Assembly: GCF_001544195.1 (NCBI RefSeq)
Contig: NZ_BCPY01000007.1
Coordinates: 1-64,000, forward strand
DNA from: Tetragenococcus solitarius NBRC 100494
GTDB taxonomy: Bacteria; Bacillota; Bacilli; Lactobacillales; Enterococcaceae
Length of the DNA stretch: 64,000 nt
Direction of reading: 5' to 3'
Of the stretch, positions 26,400-36,083 are shown one piece after another. The position numbers and the translations under genes are program-made. Positions within the stretch are counted from its first letter, which is position 1; each line of letters opens with the position of its first letter. The notes under the pieces were generated by a model. It did not search any database and was not told the origin of the DNA. It saw only the letters and a program-made list of their open reading frames with translations.

Positions 26400-26972
26400 A
26401 TGATGCTGAATTTTGAAGATTTTGAAGAAAAAACAATATCTCGAAAAGAGATATTTAATGGAAAAATTATTGATGTAGCATTAGATGATGTTAAGCTACC
26501 GAATGGACAAACTTCTAAGCGAGAATTGGTGTTTCATGCAGGTGGAGTAGGTATTATCGCTATTACACCAGAAAATAAAATGGTATTTGTACGTCAGTTT
26601 AGAAAGCCTTTGGAAAAAGTCCTCTTAGAAATTCCAGCGGGTAAAATTGACCCAGGTGAAAATGATCATCCGGAAATAACAGGAAAAAGGGAACTAGAAG
26701 AAGAAACCGGCTATACATGTGATTTTATGACTCATATTGCTTCGATGTATTTATCGCCTGGCTTTTCAAACGAAATGATGCATATTTACCTTGCAAATGA
26801 GATAAAAAAAGCGGCACATCCTAAATCGCAAGATGAAGATGAGCTTATTGAGCTTTATGAATTAACGTTAGAAGAAGCCGAACAAGCGGTAAAAGATCAA
26901 ACGATTTGTGACGCTAAAACAGTTTATGCGATTACGTGGTGGAAATTGTTAGTCGCTCAAGGGAGTGTTTGA
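26400..26972 (+). CDS. nudF: ADP-ribose pyrophosphatase (NUDIX)
   Basis: A NUDIX hydrolase of the ADP-ribose pyrophosphatase type, 190 residues, cleaving ADP-ribose to AMP and ribose 5-phosphate. The N-terminal strand domain ends in GVGIIAITPENKMVFVRQFR, followed by LLEIPAGKIDPGE and the box end KRELEEETGY. Between the first Glu and Arg-Glu there are nine residues (NDHPEITGK) instead of the canonical seven. ATG 26400 or 26403 are both possible. The stop is one base before the next ATG, so nudF, the small membrane gene and mtnN form an operon. Confidence 0.9.
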   Translation: MMLNFEDFEEKTISRKEIFNGKIIDVALDDVKLPNGQTSKRELVFHAGGVGIIAITPENKMVFVRQFRKPLEKVLLEIPAGKIDPGENDHPEITGKRELEEETGYTCDFMTHIASMYLSPGFSNEMMHIYLANEIKKAAHPKSQDEDELIELYELTLEEAEQAVKDQTICDAKTVYAITWWKLLVAQGSV

Positions 26973-26973
26973 T

Positions 26974-27258
26974 ATGGCAAAAGGCCCACTTGTATCGCGC
27001 GCACAGCTGCGTAAATATCGTGACGAAGAAGAAAAGAAACAACATCAGGAACAAAACCAAGCAGCTTCAGATTATCGGGAAAAAGAAAAACAAATCGATA
27101 ATTATTATCGTAAACAATTGAAAAAAAATAAACCCATTAATACAACACGTTCTAGTCGAAATCAACGGTCACGGCAAATGAACAGTTTTTTGATGAAGTG
27201 GATCGTTATTGTATTTTTATTACTAGTACTTGTGTTAATGATGGTTTTCTTTTTATAA
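26974..27258 (+). CDS. Small single-pass membrane protein, unknown
   Basis: A 94-residue protein with a long, highly charged, coiled-coil-like N-terminal part (KYRDEEEKKQHQEQNQAAS) and one C-terminal transmembrane helix (WIVIVFLLLVLVLMMVFFL). It is therefore tail-anchored, with the charged part in the cytoplasm. ATG 26974 is ten bases after GGGAG. It lies between nudF and mtnN, 24 nt before the latter. I do not recognise a named family; its place in a metabolite-salvage operon does not define a function. Confidence 0.8.
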   Translation: MAKGPLVSRAQLRKYRDEEEKKQHQEQNQAASDYREKEKQIDNYYRKQLKKNKPINTTRSSRNQRSRQMNSFLMKWIVIVFLLLVLVLMMVFFL

Positions 27259-27282
27259 ACTTAACAAAAAGGGAAGAAATAT

Positions 27283-27975
27283 ATGAAAATAGGAATTATT
27301 GGTGCGATGGCGCAAGAAGTAAAAGTTTTGACTGAGTCATTCAATGAAATAAAAAAATGGGAGAAAGCTGGGGCGATTTTTTATTCTGGCGAGATGGCCG
27401 GACATGAAGTAATCGTTGTCCAATCAGGGATTGGCAAGGTATTAGCTTCACTGACAGCCAGCCTTTTGATTCAACAATATCAAGTAGATATTTTAATCAA
27501 TACTGGATCAGCTGGTGGTATCGGAGAAGGCCTTTCAGTTGGCGATGTAGTAATTGCTGAAAAATTGGCTTATTATGATGTAGATGCTACGGGGTTTGGC
27601 TATCAATATGGTCAACTTCCTGGGGGAATGCCGTTGTATTATGAAGCTGATAGCACATTAGTTAAAAAAATAGCTGAAGCAGCTGAAAAGTCAGATCTTG
27701 CAATTAAAAAAGGGCTCATTGTTACCGGCGACTCTTTTATTGATGATCAAGCAAAAATTAACGAAATTTTATCTCATTTTCCTAGGGCCTTATGTTGTGA
27801 AATGGAAGGCACAGCAATTGCGCAGACGGCTTATCAGTTCGATGTGCCTGTGGTTGTTATTCGAGCAATGAGTGATACTGCTGACCATGCTGCAACTCAA
27901 AGTTTTGATGAATTTATTGACCAAGCGGGTCAGCGTTCTGCCGAAATGGTTATGACATTTGTCCATTCCATTTAA
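27283..27975 (+). CDS. mtnN: 5'-methylthioadenosine/S-adenosylhomocysteine nucleosidase
   Basis: MtnN (Pfs) removes adenine from methylthioadenosine and S-adenosylhomocysteine, recycling methyl-cycle by-products and giving the AI-2 precursor path. It has 230 residues. It starts MKIGIIGAMAQEV, with the substrate-site LINTGSAGGIGEGLSVGDVV, the VTGDSFI loop, EMEGTAIAQ for ribose contact, and the catalytic Asp region RAMSDTAD. The RBS is GGGAAG. It ends the nudF operon; a repeat cassette and bidirectional terminator follow. Confidence 0.95.
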   Translation: MKIGIIGAMAQEVKVLTESFNEIKKWEKAGAIFYSGEMAGHEVIVVQSGIGKVLASLTASLLIQQYQVDILINTGSAGGIGEGLSVGDVVIAEKLAYYDVDATGFGYQYGQLPGGMPLYYEADSTLVKKIAEAAEKSDLAIKKGLIVTGDSFIDDQAKINEILSHFPRALCCEMEGTAIAQTAYQFDVPVVVIRAMSDTADHAATQSFDEFIDQAGQRSAEMVMTFVHSI

Positions 27976-28051
27976 AGAGCTAGACTAGACCCTATTGAAT
28001 ATCTGTTAAAAGGAGAAAACATCGGTCATTAGGGTTAAATTCATGCTTACT

Positions 28052-28275
28052 GGACATAAAAGTTTATTACTTATGTCCGACAATGACTAATAGGACAAAA
28101 ATTCAGCTGAATAATGTCCGGTAACTAGAAATGAGCCATTATTTTTACGAATTTATGTCTAATTTCGGCAAAAACAAAAGGATTTTCTTGTAATTGTTTA
28201 CTTATCGGACAAAAGAAGTTGTTACTTATGTCCTTATCCTTGCTTACAGGACAAAAGTTCGGTTGAGTAATGTCT
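28052..28275. repeat. Paired 27-nt hairpin repeat cassette, copy 2
   Basis: Units of exactly 27 nt start at 28052, 28093, 28207 and 28249, in two pairs with 41-42-nt period. The first has perfectly complementary ends, GGACATAA and TTATGTCC; the others have GGACA...TGTCC or a variant. The cassette aligns over its whole length with 15763-15972 downstream of dtd, with changes in the stems. It lies in the 377-nt gap between mtnN and pepO, which has no protein gene. Confidence 0.75.
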
Positions 28276-28304
28276 GATAATTAGAAAAAGGACAATAGTT
28301 TAAA

Positions 28305-28344
28305 TAAAAAACGAAGGCGGCAAATCTTGCTACCTTCGTTTTTT
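28305..28344. terminator. Bidirectional terminator between mtnN and pepO
   Basis: AAACGAAGG and CCTTCGTTT with A- and T-runs on both sides, between convergent genes. Confidence 0.85.
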
Positions 28345-28352
28345 GTCAGATA

Positions 28353-30245
28353 TTACCAAATTTTAACACGATCTTCTGGTTTACGGTACATTTTGTCTGT
28401 AGGATGAATATCAAAAACAGTGAAAAAATCATCTAAATTTTGAAGTTGAATATTCGCGCGAAGTTTTGCTGGTGCATGCACATCAATAGCTAAAAGTAAC
28501 TGCTGATATTGTGATTTAGCTTTGGTCCGCCAAATTTTGGCCCAATTACAAAAGAAGGCTTCTAAATCTGTCTGTTTTTCATTTTTGGCTGCTTCTAAAG
28601 CACAACTTAACCCACCAGCATCGGCAATATTTTCTGAAACTGTCAATTTTCCATTGACTGTTCCACCAGCAATTTCTAAGCCGTCGAATTCTTGAATCAT
28701 TCCTTGCGCCAATTCCTCAAAGTGGGATAGATCATCTTTTGTCCACCAATTGTTTAAATTCCCATATTCATCGAACTTAGCGCCATTATTATCGAAAGCA
28801 TGAGAAATTTCGTGAGCGATCACAGCTCCAATTCCACCATAATTCGCACTAGCTGATTGGTTAAGGCTATAAAACGGTGCTTGTAAGATCGCAGCAGGAA
28901 AGACAATAATGTTTAAAGAACCATTGTAATAAGCATTGACAGTAGACGCTGCCATTTCCCATTCCTTACGATCTACTGGCTGCTTGAATTTTTTAAAGTG
29001 ATCTTTTCGGGCAAGCTGAGTAAAACGACGAACATTCGCCACAAGAGATTCGTCTTTGTTGGTGATGAATTTTTCGTAAACAGCTGGAATTTTATCCGGA
29101 TAACCGACATTGATTCCTATTTTGTCCAATTTTACAATGGCTTTTTCTTTCGTTGCTTCACTGAGCCAGTCGTTTTGTTCCAGCCGTTTTTTATAAATTT
29201 TGATCATGGAACGTACCATATGTTCAACATCTTGTTTGGCTTGTTCGCCAAAATATTTTTTTCCATAATAAAGACCTATCACTTGGTCGAATTGGCCTAA
29301 AGTTAAATGAAAGGCCGCTTTTTCTTGTGACGGTAATTCATCGATGCCAGATAGAGCACGGCGATATAAACTAGCTGTTTGACGAAAGTCTTCACTTAAA
29401 TAATTCGCATAACTAAAGACTGTTAGCGTCAGCATCCAGCTTTTTAATAAAGATAAATGTCCTTGTGTGACAAAAGTATTAAAGTGTTCAAAATATTCAG
29501 GTTCAGTAACGATGACTTGATCGACAGTTTTATCAAAGAGTTCATCGAAAGCAGCTGCAAAATCAATCTGATCGGAATAAGCAATAACTGTCTTTTTATC
29601 ACGTGGATTATAGATTTTAGTATAATCTGCATTTTCTTCTGCATTACGCACATATGGGACTAAGCTTTTATCAAAGGCCAGCGCTTGTTCAGCAATCGTT
29701 TCACTTTCTGATTGACTGTAGCCAGTTAATTTTAATAGTTTGACTGCCATTTCGAAAAAGACTTGCAATAATTGCTCGCCTTGCTGATTGTCTTTATCAT
29801 AGTAGGTCTTGTCGGGTAAAATCAAAGAGGCTGGCGCTAGATATAAAGTATGTTCTTGGGTATTTTTCATGTCTGCGTCAACAAAAAATTCGAAAGGTAA
29901 AGCAAGACCTTCTTTAAGCCAATTACCTAGTTGTTGATTAAGATCATTAAAATCATTAATGGTATGAATACGTTTAAGTAAATCTTTGATTGGGGAGGCT
30001 TTTAGCGCATTTCTTTTGTCATAGTCATTGGCTAAACGATAAAAAGCTACAGCTTCTTTCATCTTCCCTTTTGCAAGGCGTTCTTCATTAGAAGACATTT
30101 CATTTAGTTCATTGATTAAAAGTTGTTCAATATCTTCTGCTAAATCTTGAAAACCTCCTGTTGCGGGCTTATCAGCTGGAATTTCTGCTGTTTTTAACCA
30201 ATTCTCATTAATTGCTTCATAAAAGTCGTCTTTTAAGTTTGTCAT
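28353..30245 (-). CDS. pepO: Endopeptidase PepO (M13 metallopeptidase)
   Basis: A neprilysin-type zinc endopeptidase of 630 residues that cleaves internal bonds of peptides up to about 30 residues. The zinc motif HEISH lies in VIAHEISHAFDNNGAKFDE, the third ligand Glu lies in VSENIADAGGLSCA, and the substrate-binding VNAYYNGSLNIIVFPAAILQ is intact. There is no signal peptide, so it acts in the cytoplasm on imported peptides, consistent with an Opp system nearby on this replicon. ATG 30245 follows GGAGGAGA. Confidence 0.95.
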   Translation of the reverse strand: MTNLKDDFYEAINENWLKTAEIPADKPATGGFQDLAEDIEQLLINELNEMSSNEERLAKGKMKEAVAFYRLANDYDKRNALKASPIKDLLKRIHTINDFNDLNQQLGNWLKEGLALPFEFFVDADMKNTQEHTLYLAPASLILPDKTYYDKDNQQGEQLLQVFFEMAVKLLKLTGYSQSESETIAEQALAFDKSLVPYVRNAEENADYTKIYNPRDKKTVIAYSDQIDFAAAFDELFDKTVDQVIVTEPEYFEHFNTFVTQGHLSLLKSWMLTLTVFSYANYLSEDFRQTASLYRRALSGIDELPSQEKAAFHLTLGQFDQVIGLYYGKKYFGEQAKQDVEHMVRSMIKIYKKRLEQNDWLSEATKEKAIVKLDKIGINVGYPDKIPAVYEKFITNKDESLVANVRRFTQLARKDHFKKFKQPVDRKEWEMAASTVNAYYNGSLNIIVFPAAILQAPFYSLNQSASANYGGIGAVIAHEISHAFDNNGAKFDEYGNLNNWWTKDDLSHFEELAQGMIQEFDGLEIAGGTVNGKLTVSENIADAGGLSCALEAAKNEKQTDLEAFFCNWAKIWRTKAKSQYQQLLLAIDVHAPAKLRANIQLQNLDDFFTVFDIHPTDKMYRKPEDRVKIW

Positions 30246-30418
30246 TGTTCTCCTCCGTTTCTGCTACTAATTATGATACAAATAAAAAAGGGAAACAAGT
30301 CTCTTGTCTTTTGTTCATAAATGTAGTATTCCAAAATGAGCTTGACATATACCTAAAAGACAACTGAGAGAACTTTTTGTCTGTAAATATTGTATAATGA
30401 TAGAAAAGGAAGATGCTT

Positions 30419-30958
30419 ATGACAAAAGAACAGTGGATCGGATTATCTGCAGACAAATTTAAAGCTTATAAAAATTGGACCACGACTGAAAATGGCTTGT
30501 GTGGAAGTTATGCCGCACTTGTGCTAATAGCTTTTTATCAGGATCATATAGATAGCGCAATTGTTCCAAGTTTTATCCGACAAAAAAATAGCAAAAATAA
30601 GGAAAACTTGGTGCATTACTTACGCTTATTTATTCAAAAACGCGGTTTTCCGACGGTCGCTTATCAAGTAGCTCATGGTTTATCAAGCTATTTTTCTTAT
30701 TTTGGTCTTAATTATCGAGCACGTGCAACAATGATTGGCGGTTGGCAACGTGTGGTTAAGCGTATTAATCAAGGCAAACCTGTAATTATTGGATTAAACC
30801 AGCTGTTAGGTAGCAATTATGGTAATCATTGGGTAGTGGCGTATGCTTACAAAGAGACTGCTGAAGGAAAACGTTATGTAAAAGTCCATGATAACTGGGG
30901 GAACTATCAGGAAATTATTCCGGCAAAATGGATAAATGGAACGATTTCTTTACCTTAA
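30419..30958 (+). CDS. C39-like cysteine peptidase domain protein
   Basis: A 179-residue protein resembling the peptidase_C39-like papain fold. A putative nucleophile Cys lies in NGLCGSYAALVL, His in GNHWVVAYAY and an Asp/Asn in VHDNWGNY. There is no transmembrane or ABC domain, unlike bacteriocin-processing C39 exporters, and no clear signal peptide. ATG 30419 is seven bases from AAAGGAAG; ATG 30413 is nearer. No toxin or bacteriocin gene is visible beside it. The substrate is unknown; protease activity is inferred from the Cys-His-Asp pattern only. Confidence 0.75.
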   Translation: MTKEQWIGLSADKFKAYKNWTTTENGLCGSYAALVLIAFYQDHIDSAIVPSFIRQKNSKNKENLVHYLRLFIQKRGFPTVAYQVAHGLSSYFSYFGLNYRARATMIGGWQRVVKRINQGKPVIIGLNQLLGSNYGNHWVVAYAYKETAEGKRYVKVHDNWGNYQEIIPAKWINGTISLP

Positions 30959-31021
30959 AATTCATAGCAAATGAATATGAAAATATGATAAAATAAAGAA
31001 AAAGTTTAATTGGAGGCACTC

Positions 31022-31993
31022 ATGGTCGCAAAATATGAAAATGAATCGTTAAAAATTTTTAGTTTGAATGGGAATATCCCCTTAGCAAAAAAGGTAGCTC
31101 AGGTTTTTGGTACTGATTTGGGGCAATGTTCAATTAAAAGTTTTAGTGATGGCGAAATTTCTATCAGCATCGAAGAAAGCGTGCGAGGAGTAGATACTTT
31201 CATCATCCAAGCAACAAATCAACCAGTTAATGATTATTATATGGAATTATTGATCATGATTGATGCGATGAAACGTGCGAGTGCTAGGACGATTAATATT
31301 GTTTTGCCATATTATGCTTATGCACGACAAGATCGTACTGCTAACCCACATGAACCCATTACGGCAAAATTGGTTGCCAATCTACTTGTTGAAGCTGGAG
31401 CTACACGAGTATTGACACTAGATCTTCATACAGTACAAGTTCAAGGTTTTTTTGATATCCCTGTAGATAACTTATTTACAATGCCATTATTTGCTCAATA
31501 TTATCGGGAACAAGACATGACAGAGGATGATTATGTGGTTGTATCTCCTAAAAATAGCGGAGTTCAGCGTGCCCGTAGCTTGGCGGAATATTTGGATACA
31601 ACGATTGCCATTGTTGATCAAGGCGAAGTTGAGACAGACGAAGGTTATGTCATCGGTGATGTACAGGACAAAAATTGTATTCTTGTCGATGATATCTTAA
31701 ATTCAGGGAAAACTTTAGCAAAAGCTGCTGAACTTTTAAAAGAAAACGGCGCTAAAAAGGTTTATGCTTGTGCTTCTCATGCGCTACTTTCTGATGGAGC
31801 AAAGGAAACACTGGAACAATCAGAAATTCTTGATATTTGTGTGACAGATTCTTGTTTAACGGAAAAAAGTCGTCACCCTCAAAATATGAATTATATTACT
31901 TGTTCAAAACTTTTAGGCGAAGCAGTCAAACGAATCCATGACAATACACCGATGAGCCCTCTATTTAATAAGGTAGACAAAGATTTCTTATAA
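31022..31993 (+). CDS. prs: Ribose-phosphate pyrophosphokinase (second-type paralogue)
   Basis: PRPP synthetase transfers pyrophosphate from ATP to ribose 5-phosphate for nucleotide, His and Trp synthesis. It has 323 residues. Visible are KSFSDGEISISIEESVRG, the ATP-loop region YAYARQDRTANPHEPITAKL, LDLHTVQVQGFFDIPV and the PRPP loop VDDILNSGKT. The flexible loop lacks the KRRP-type stretch (it reads IVDQGEVETDEG), and the PRPP loop differs from VDDIIDTAGT of the main bacterial enzyme. These traits fit the second paralogue common in Lactobacillales, so a housekeeping prs is expected elsewhere. ATG 31022 follows TTGGAGGC. Confidence 0.88.
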   Translation: MVAKYENESLKIFSLNGNIPLAKKVAQVFGTDLGQCSIKSFSDGEISISIEESVRGVDTFIIQATNQPVNDYYMELLIMIDAMKRASARTINIVLPYYAYARQDRTANPHEPITAKLVANLLVEAGATRVLTLDLHTVQVQGFFDIPVDNLFTMPLFAQYYREQDMTEDDYVVVSPKNSGVQRARSLAEYLDTTIAIVDQGEVETDEGYVIGDVQDKNCILVDDILNSGKTLAKAAELLKENGAKKVYACASHALLSDGAKETLEQSEILDICVTDSCLTEKSRHPQNMNYITCSKLLGEAVKRIHDNTPMSPLFNKVDKDFL

Positions 31994-32079
31994 AATAGCC
32001 GCCAATGAAAAATATTTGATTTTTTCATTGGTATTTTTTATAGTAAAGGTTTAAGTTGTAAATAAAAGAAGGTGAAAAA

Positions 32080-33225
32080 ATGACTTATTTGGATCATGCA
32101 GCTACTACGCCTATGCACCCTGCTGTTATCGAAGAGATGACGAAAGTAATGAAAGAAACTTTTGGTAATCCCTCTAGTATTCATCAATATGGGCGCAGCG
32201 GCCAAGCAAAATTAGAAAATGCGCGCCAAATAATTGCGGATAGCTTACAAGTAAAGCCACATGAAATTATTTTTAATAGCGGTGGCACAGAAAGCGACAA
32301 TACAGCGCTAATTGAGACAGCTTTAGCAAAACGAGCGCAAGGAAAACATATTATTACCACAGCCGTTGAACACCCAGCTGTTTTAAACACGGCTAAGTAC
32401 TTAGAAAAAATAGGGTTTGAGGTAACGTATTTACCTGTAGATAAAAAGGGACAATTAGCTGTTGAAACCGTGAAAAAAGCATTGCGTGAAGACACAATAT
32501 TGGTCTCTATTATGATGGCTAATAATGAAACAGGGAACCTTTTTCCAATTGCTGAAATAGGAGAGCTGTTAAAAAATCATCCTGCTGTTTTTCACACTGA
32601 TGCTGTACAGGCTTACGGAAAAATCGCGGTTTATCCTAATGAACTACAAGTCGATTTATTGAGTACATCTGCTCATAAATTTAACGGACCTAAAGGGATC
32701 GGATTTTTATATAAACGTGATGATGTATCACTACCTGTTTTTCTGCATGGGGGTGAACAAGAAGAAAAACAGCGAGCAGGCACACAAAATTTGCCTGCGA
32801 TCTGTGCAATGGCTAAAGCAATTGAACTCTTGCCTTCAGAAGTCCAAGAAAGCCAGCAAACAAAATATTACGAATTTTCGTCAAGATTATTTGATGCTTT
32901 ATCTGCTCAAGGCGTTGAATATAAGCTAAACGGAGATTCGAAAAACAAATTGTCACATGTACTTAACCTGCAATTTCCGGGCGTGTCTAATAATTTATTG
33001 TTGATGCATTTGGATTTGAAGGGATTTGCTATTTCAACTGGTTCAGCCTGTACCGCAGGGAATGTTGAGCCGTCTCATGTCCTTGAAGCAATGCATGGCA
33101 AAAATTCTACAGCGATTAACGAATCTGTTCGAATCAGCTTTGGTTATGGCAATACGCAAGAAGAAGTCGATCAATTTGCTCAAACCATTGCTGATACAGT
33201 CAAACGTTTAAAAAAGAAACACTAG
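32080..33225 (+). CDS. Cysteine desulfurase
   Basis: A PLP-dependent NifS/IscS-type enzyme of 381 residues producing a persulfide from cysteine. The N terminus YLDHAATTPMHP is typical, and the PLP lysine lies in STSAHKFNGPKGIGFLY. The active-site Cys loop is TGSACTAGNVEPSHVL, the short-loop IscS/NifS (group I) type. It stands upstream of DUF1831 and mnmA, so it probably supplies sulfur for s2U34 tRNA thiolation, as in other Firmicutes. The RBS is GAAGGTG. Confidence 0.93.
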   Translation: MTYLDHAATTPMHPAVIEEMTKVMKETFGNPSSIHQYGRSGQAKLENARQIIADSLQVKPHEIIFNSGGTESDNTALIETALAKRAQGKHIITTAVEHPAVLNTAKYLEKIGFEVTYLPVDKKGQLAVETVKKALREDTILVSIMMANNETGNLFPIAEIGELLKNHPAVFHTDAVQAYGKIAVYPNELQVDLLSTSAHKFNGPKGIGFLYKRDDVSLPVFLHGGEQEEKQRAGTQNLPAICAMAKAIELLPSEVQESQQTKYYEFSSRLFDALSAQGVEYKLNGDSKNKLSHVLNLQFPGVSNNLLLMHLDLKGFAISTGSACTAGNVEPSHVLEAMHGKNSTAINESVRISFGYGNTQEEVDQFAQTIADTVKRLKKKH

Positions 33226-33281
33226 AAAAACTGATTCCCAGCCTTTATAATGAAGTTAAAAGTAATTAATGAGGTGAAAAA

Positions 33282-33620
33282 ATGGCGTTTCAAGAAAAAG
33301 CGACAGTTTTAGGCGCAAAGACTAATTACAAATTAGCTCCTACAGCTAAAAAATATACATTACGAGATAATGGATTTACTGAAACATCGAGTGGGAATTT
33401 TCAATTAATTCGACCACTGGAGGCAACTCCCCAAAGCAAAGAAGGGCTTAAGTTGAAAATCACTGTAGATAAGGATATTCAAAAATTAAAAATGTCTGTT
33501 ACTACAGCTAATGGATTGAAAGCCGTCAATATCTTTAAGAATAAGAACGAATTAATACAAGAGCAGTTTTACTTTTTGATGGATGCATTTATTGATCGAG
33601 GTTTATTTGAAAAAGCTTAA
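33282..33620 (+). CDS. DUF1831 family protein
   Basis: A 112-residue soluble protein of the DUF1831 family, a Lactobacillales protein usually encoded between a cysteine desulfurase and mnmA, as here. It begins MAFQEKATVLGAKTNYKLAP and ends DAFIDRGLFEKA; there is no catalytic motif that I can name. GAGGTG precedes ATG 33282. The gene neighbourhood suggests an accessory role in sulfur transfer, but this is context only. Confidence 0.87.
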   Translation: MAFQEKATVLGAKTNYKLAPTAKKYTLRDNGFTETSSGNFQLIRPLEATPQSKEGLKLKITVDKDIQKLKMSVTTANGLKAVNIFKNKNELIQEQFYFLMDAFIDRGLFEKA

Positions 33621-33757
33621 AATAGTTTATTATTCAAAATTTGCAAGTTTTTTGCTAGATTTTACTATGGGAAAATCATTGCTAACTTTATATTTTCAGG
33701 GAGTATTTTTCGTTTTTACTCCTCATGTTTGAAAACATGAGGAGTAGATCGAAGTTT

Positions 33758-34089
33758 CACTCCCTGACTTTTTGCTATTTTAATCAATTTTAATTATTTT
33801 TCCTCGTTTTTGCTAAAAGTTGGAGAGTGTTTTCAAGATTTATTACCTATCTTAAGCGTATCAGGTAATGTTTTCAGATTTTATTCCCCAACTTTTCAAA
33901 CATAGGGAGTAAATCAAACTTTTCACTCCCTGACTTTTTGCTATTTTGAACAATTTTAATTATTTTTCCTCGTTTTTGCTAAAAGTTGGAGAGTGTTTTA
34001 GCGATTTGTTACCTATCTTGAGCGTATCAGGTAATGTTTTCAGATTTTATTCCCCAACTTTTCAAACATAGGGAGTAAATCAAACTTTT
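33758..34089. repeat. 166-bp tandem repeat, two copies plus partial flanks
   Basis: Two nearly identical units, 33758-33923 and 33924-34089, are followed by the start of a third (CACTCCCT at 34090). A partial copy precedes them, with a perfect CTCCTCATGTTT/AAACATGAGGAG hairpin at 33719-33744. Within a unit, CTAAAAGTTGG pairs with CCAACTTTT, ATTACCT with AGGTAAT inside it, and GGGAGT with ACTCCC at the end. This fills most of the 620-nt gap between DUF1831 and mnmA, which has no protein gene. Confidence 0.9.
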
Positions 34090-34228
34090 CACTCCCTCAT
34101 ATTTGTTCTTTTAATTATTTATTGACTTTAAGAATCCTCGCGTGAAATTCTTTGGGTTCTGCTGTATAATAGTGAGTACTGAAAAAGTTGCGACCTTCAA
34201 ATCGTAGATGTTTCAGAATCTATATTGA

Positions 34229-35365
<1,137 letters not shown>

Positions 35366-35375
35366 GAGATGAGAG

Positions 35376-35424
35376 AAGGAGGTCAAAAGTTTTCAACATT
35401 AACAAACTTTTGACCTCCTTATTT
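35376..35424 (+). terminator. Long hairpin terminator after mnmA
   Basis: AAGGAGGTCAAAAGTTT pairs perfectly with AAACTTTTGACCTCCTT (17 bp); the T-run is short (ATTT). The following 280 nt up to the DUF1033 gene is AT-rich and shows nothing else I can name. Confidence 0.8.
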
Positions 35425-35705
35425 ACTGATAAAGAAAGCAGACTTTTTTAGAAAGCTTAGAAAAACTATTGTGCTGGTTCTAGTTTATTTAATGATTAAT
35501 TGGGTAAAGAAACTGGATTTCTTCACTCATTATTCATTTATTGAGTAAAATTTTTCTTGGTTCGTTCCTCAATTTTTTAAGGCAAGAATTTTGCAGAAAC
35601 AACGTTATAAAAATCAGCGGCTTACTTTTTCACAAGCTAATTCATTGCAACTTTTTTTAAAACTCACTACCATGACTCTAAGAGATATAATGAAGGAGTG
35701 AGACT

Positions 35706-36083
35706 ATGTATCAAGTAATAACCATGTATGGAGATAATGAACCATGGTGGTTTTTTGAAGAATGGGAAAAAGATATTCAAGAAGAGACCAGCTTTTTATC
35801 GTTGGATGAAGCCGTCCGTTTTTTTCAAGAAAAATGGGAATTAATTTGTAAAAACTATACATATATCAATTCTAAGACAAACTTCTTAAGTGCTTTTTGG
35901 AACGATGGTGAGGAGCGCTGGTGCGAGGAATGCGATGATGATTTACAACAATATATGGGATTGGCACTATTAGAAGATCATAAACCACTGACAATCGAAA
36001 GCGAAAGGAAATTTTATGAAGCAACTAATTCTAGCGGAAAAGCCAAGCGTTGCCAAAGACCTGAGCAAAGTATTAGGCGCTAA
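35706..36083 (+). CDS. DUF1033 family protein
   Basis: A 125-residue acidic, tryptophan-rich protein of the DUF1033 family of lactic acid bacteria. It shows GDNEPWWFFEEWEKDI at the N terminus, a SLDEAVRFFQEKW helix, and FWNDGEERWCEECDDDLQQY in the centre. The last 23 codons run into the topB gene in another frame (68-nt overlap), giving an atypical basic tail (SSGKAKRCQRPEQSIRR). The ancestral stop may have been lost. ATG 35706 follows GAAGGAGTGAG. Function unknown. Confidence 0.85.
   Translation: MYQVITMYGDNEPWWFFEEWEKDIQEETSFLSLDEAVRFFQEKWELICKNYTYINSKTNFLSAFWNDGEERWCEECDDDLQQYMGLALLEDHKPLTIESERKFYEATNSSGKAKRCQRPEQSIRR

Noticed and set aside
29444-29653. Small ORFs on both strands inside pepO
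   Set aside because: They are contained in an intact, fully conserved pepO frame and lack ribosome binding sites.
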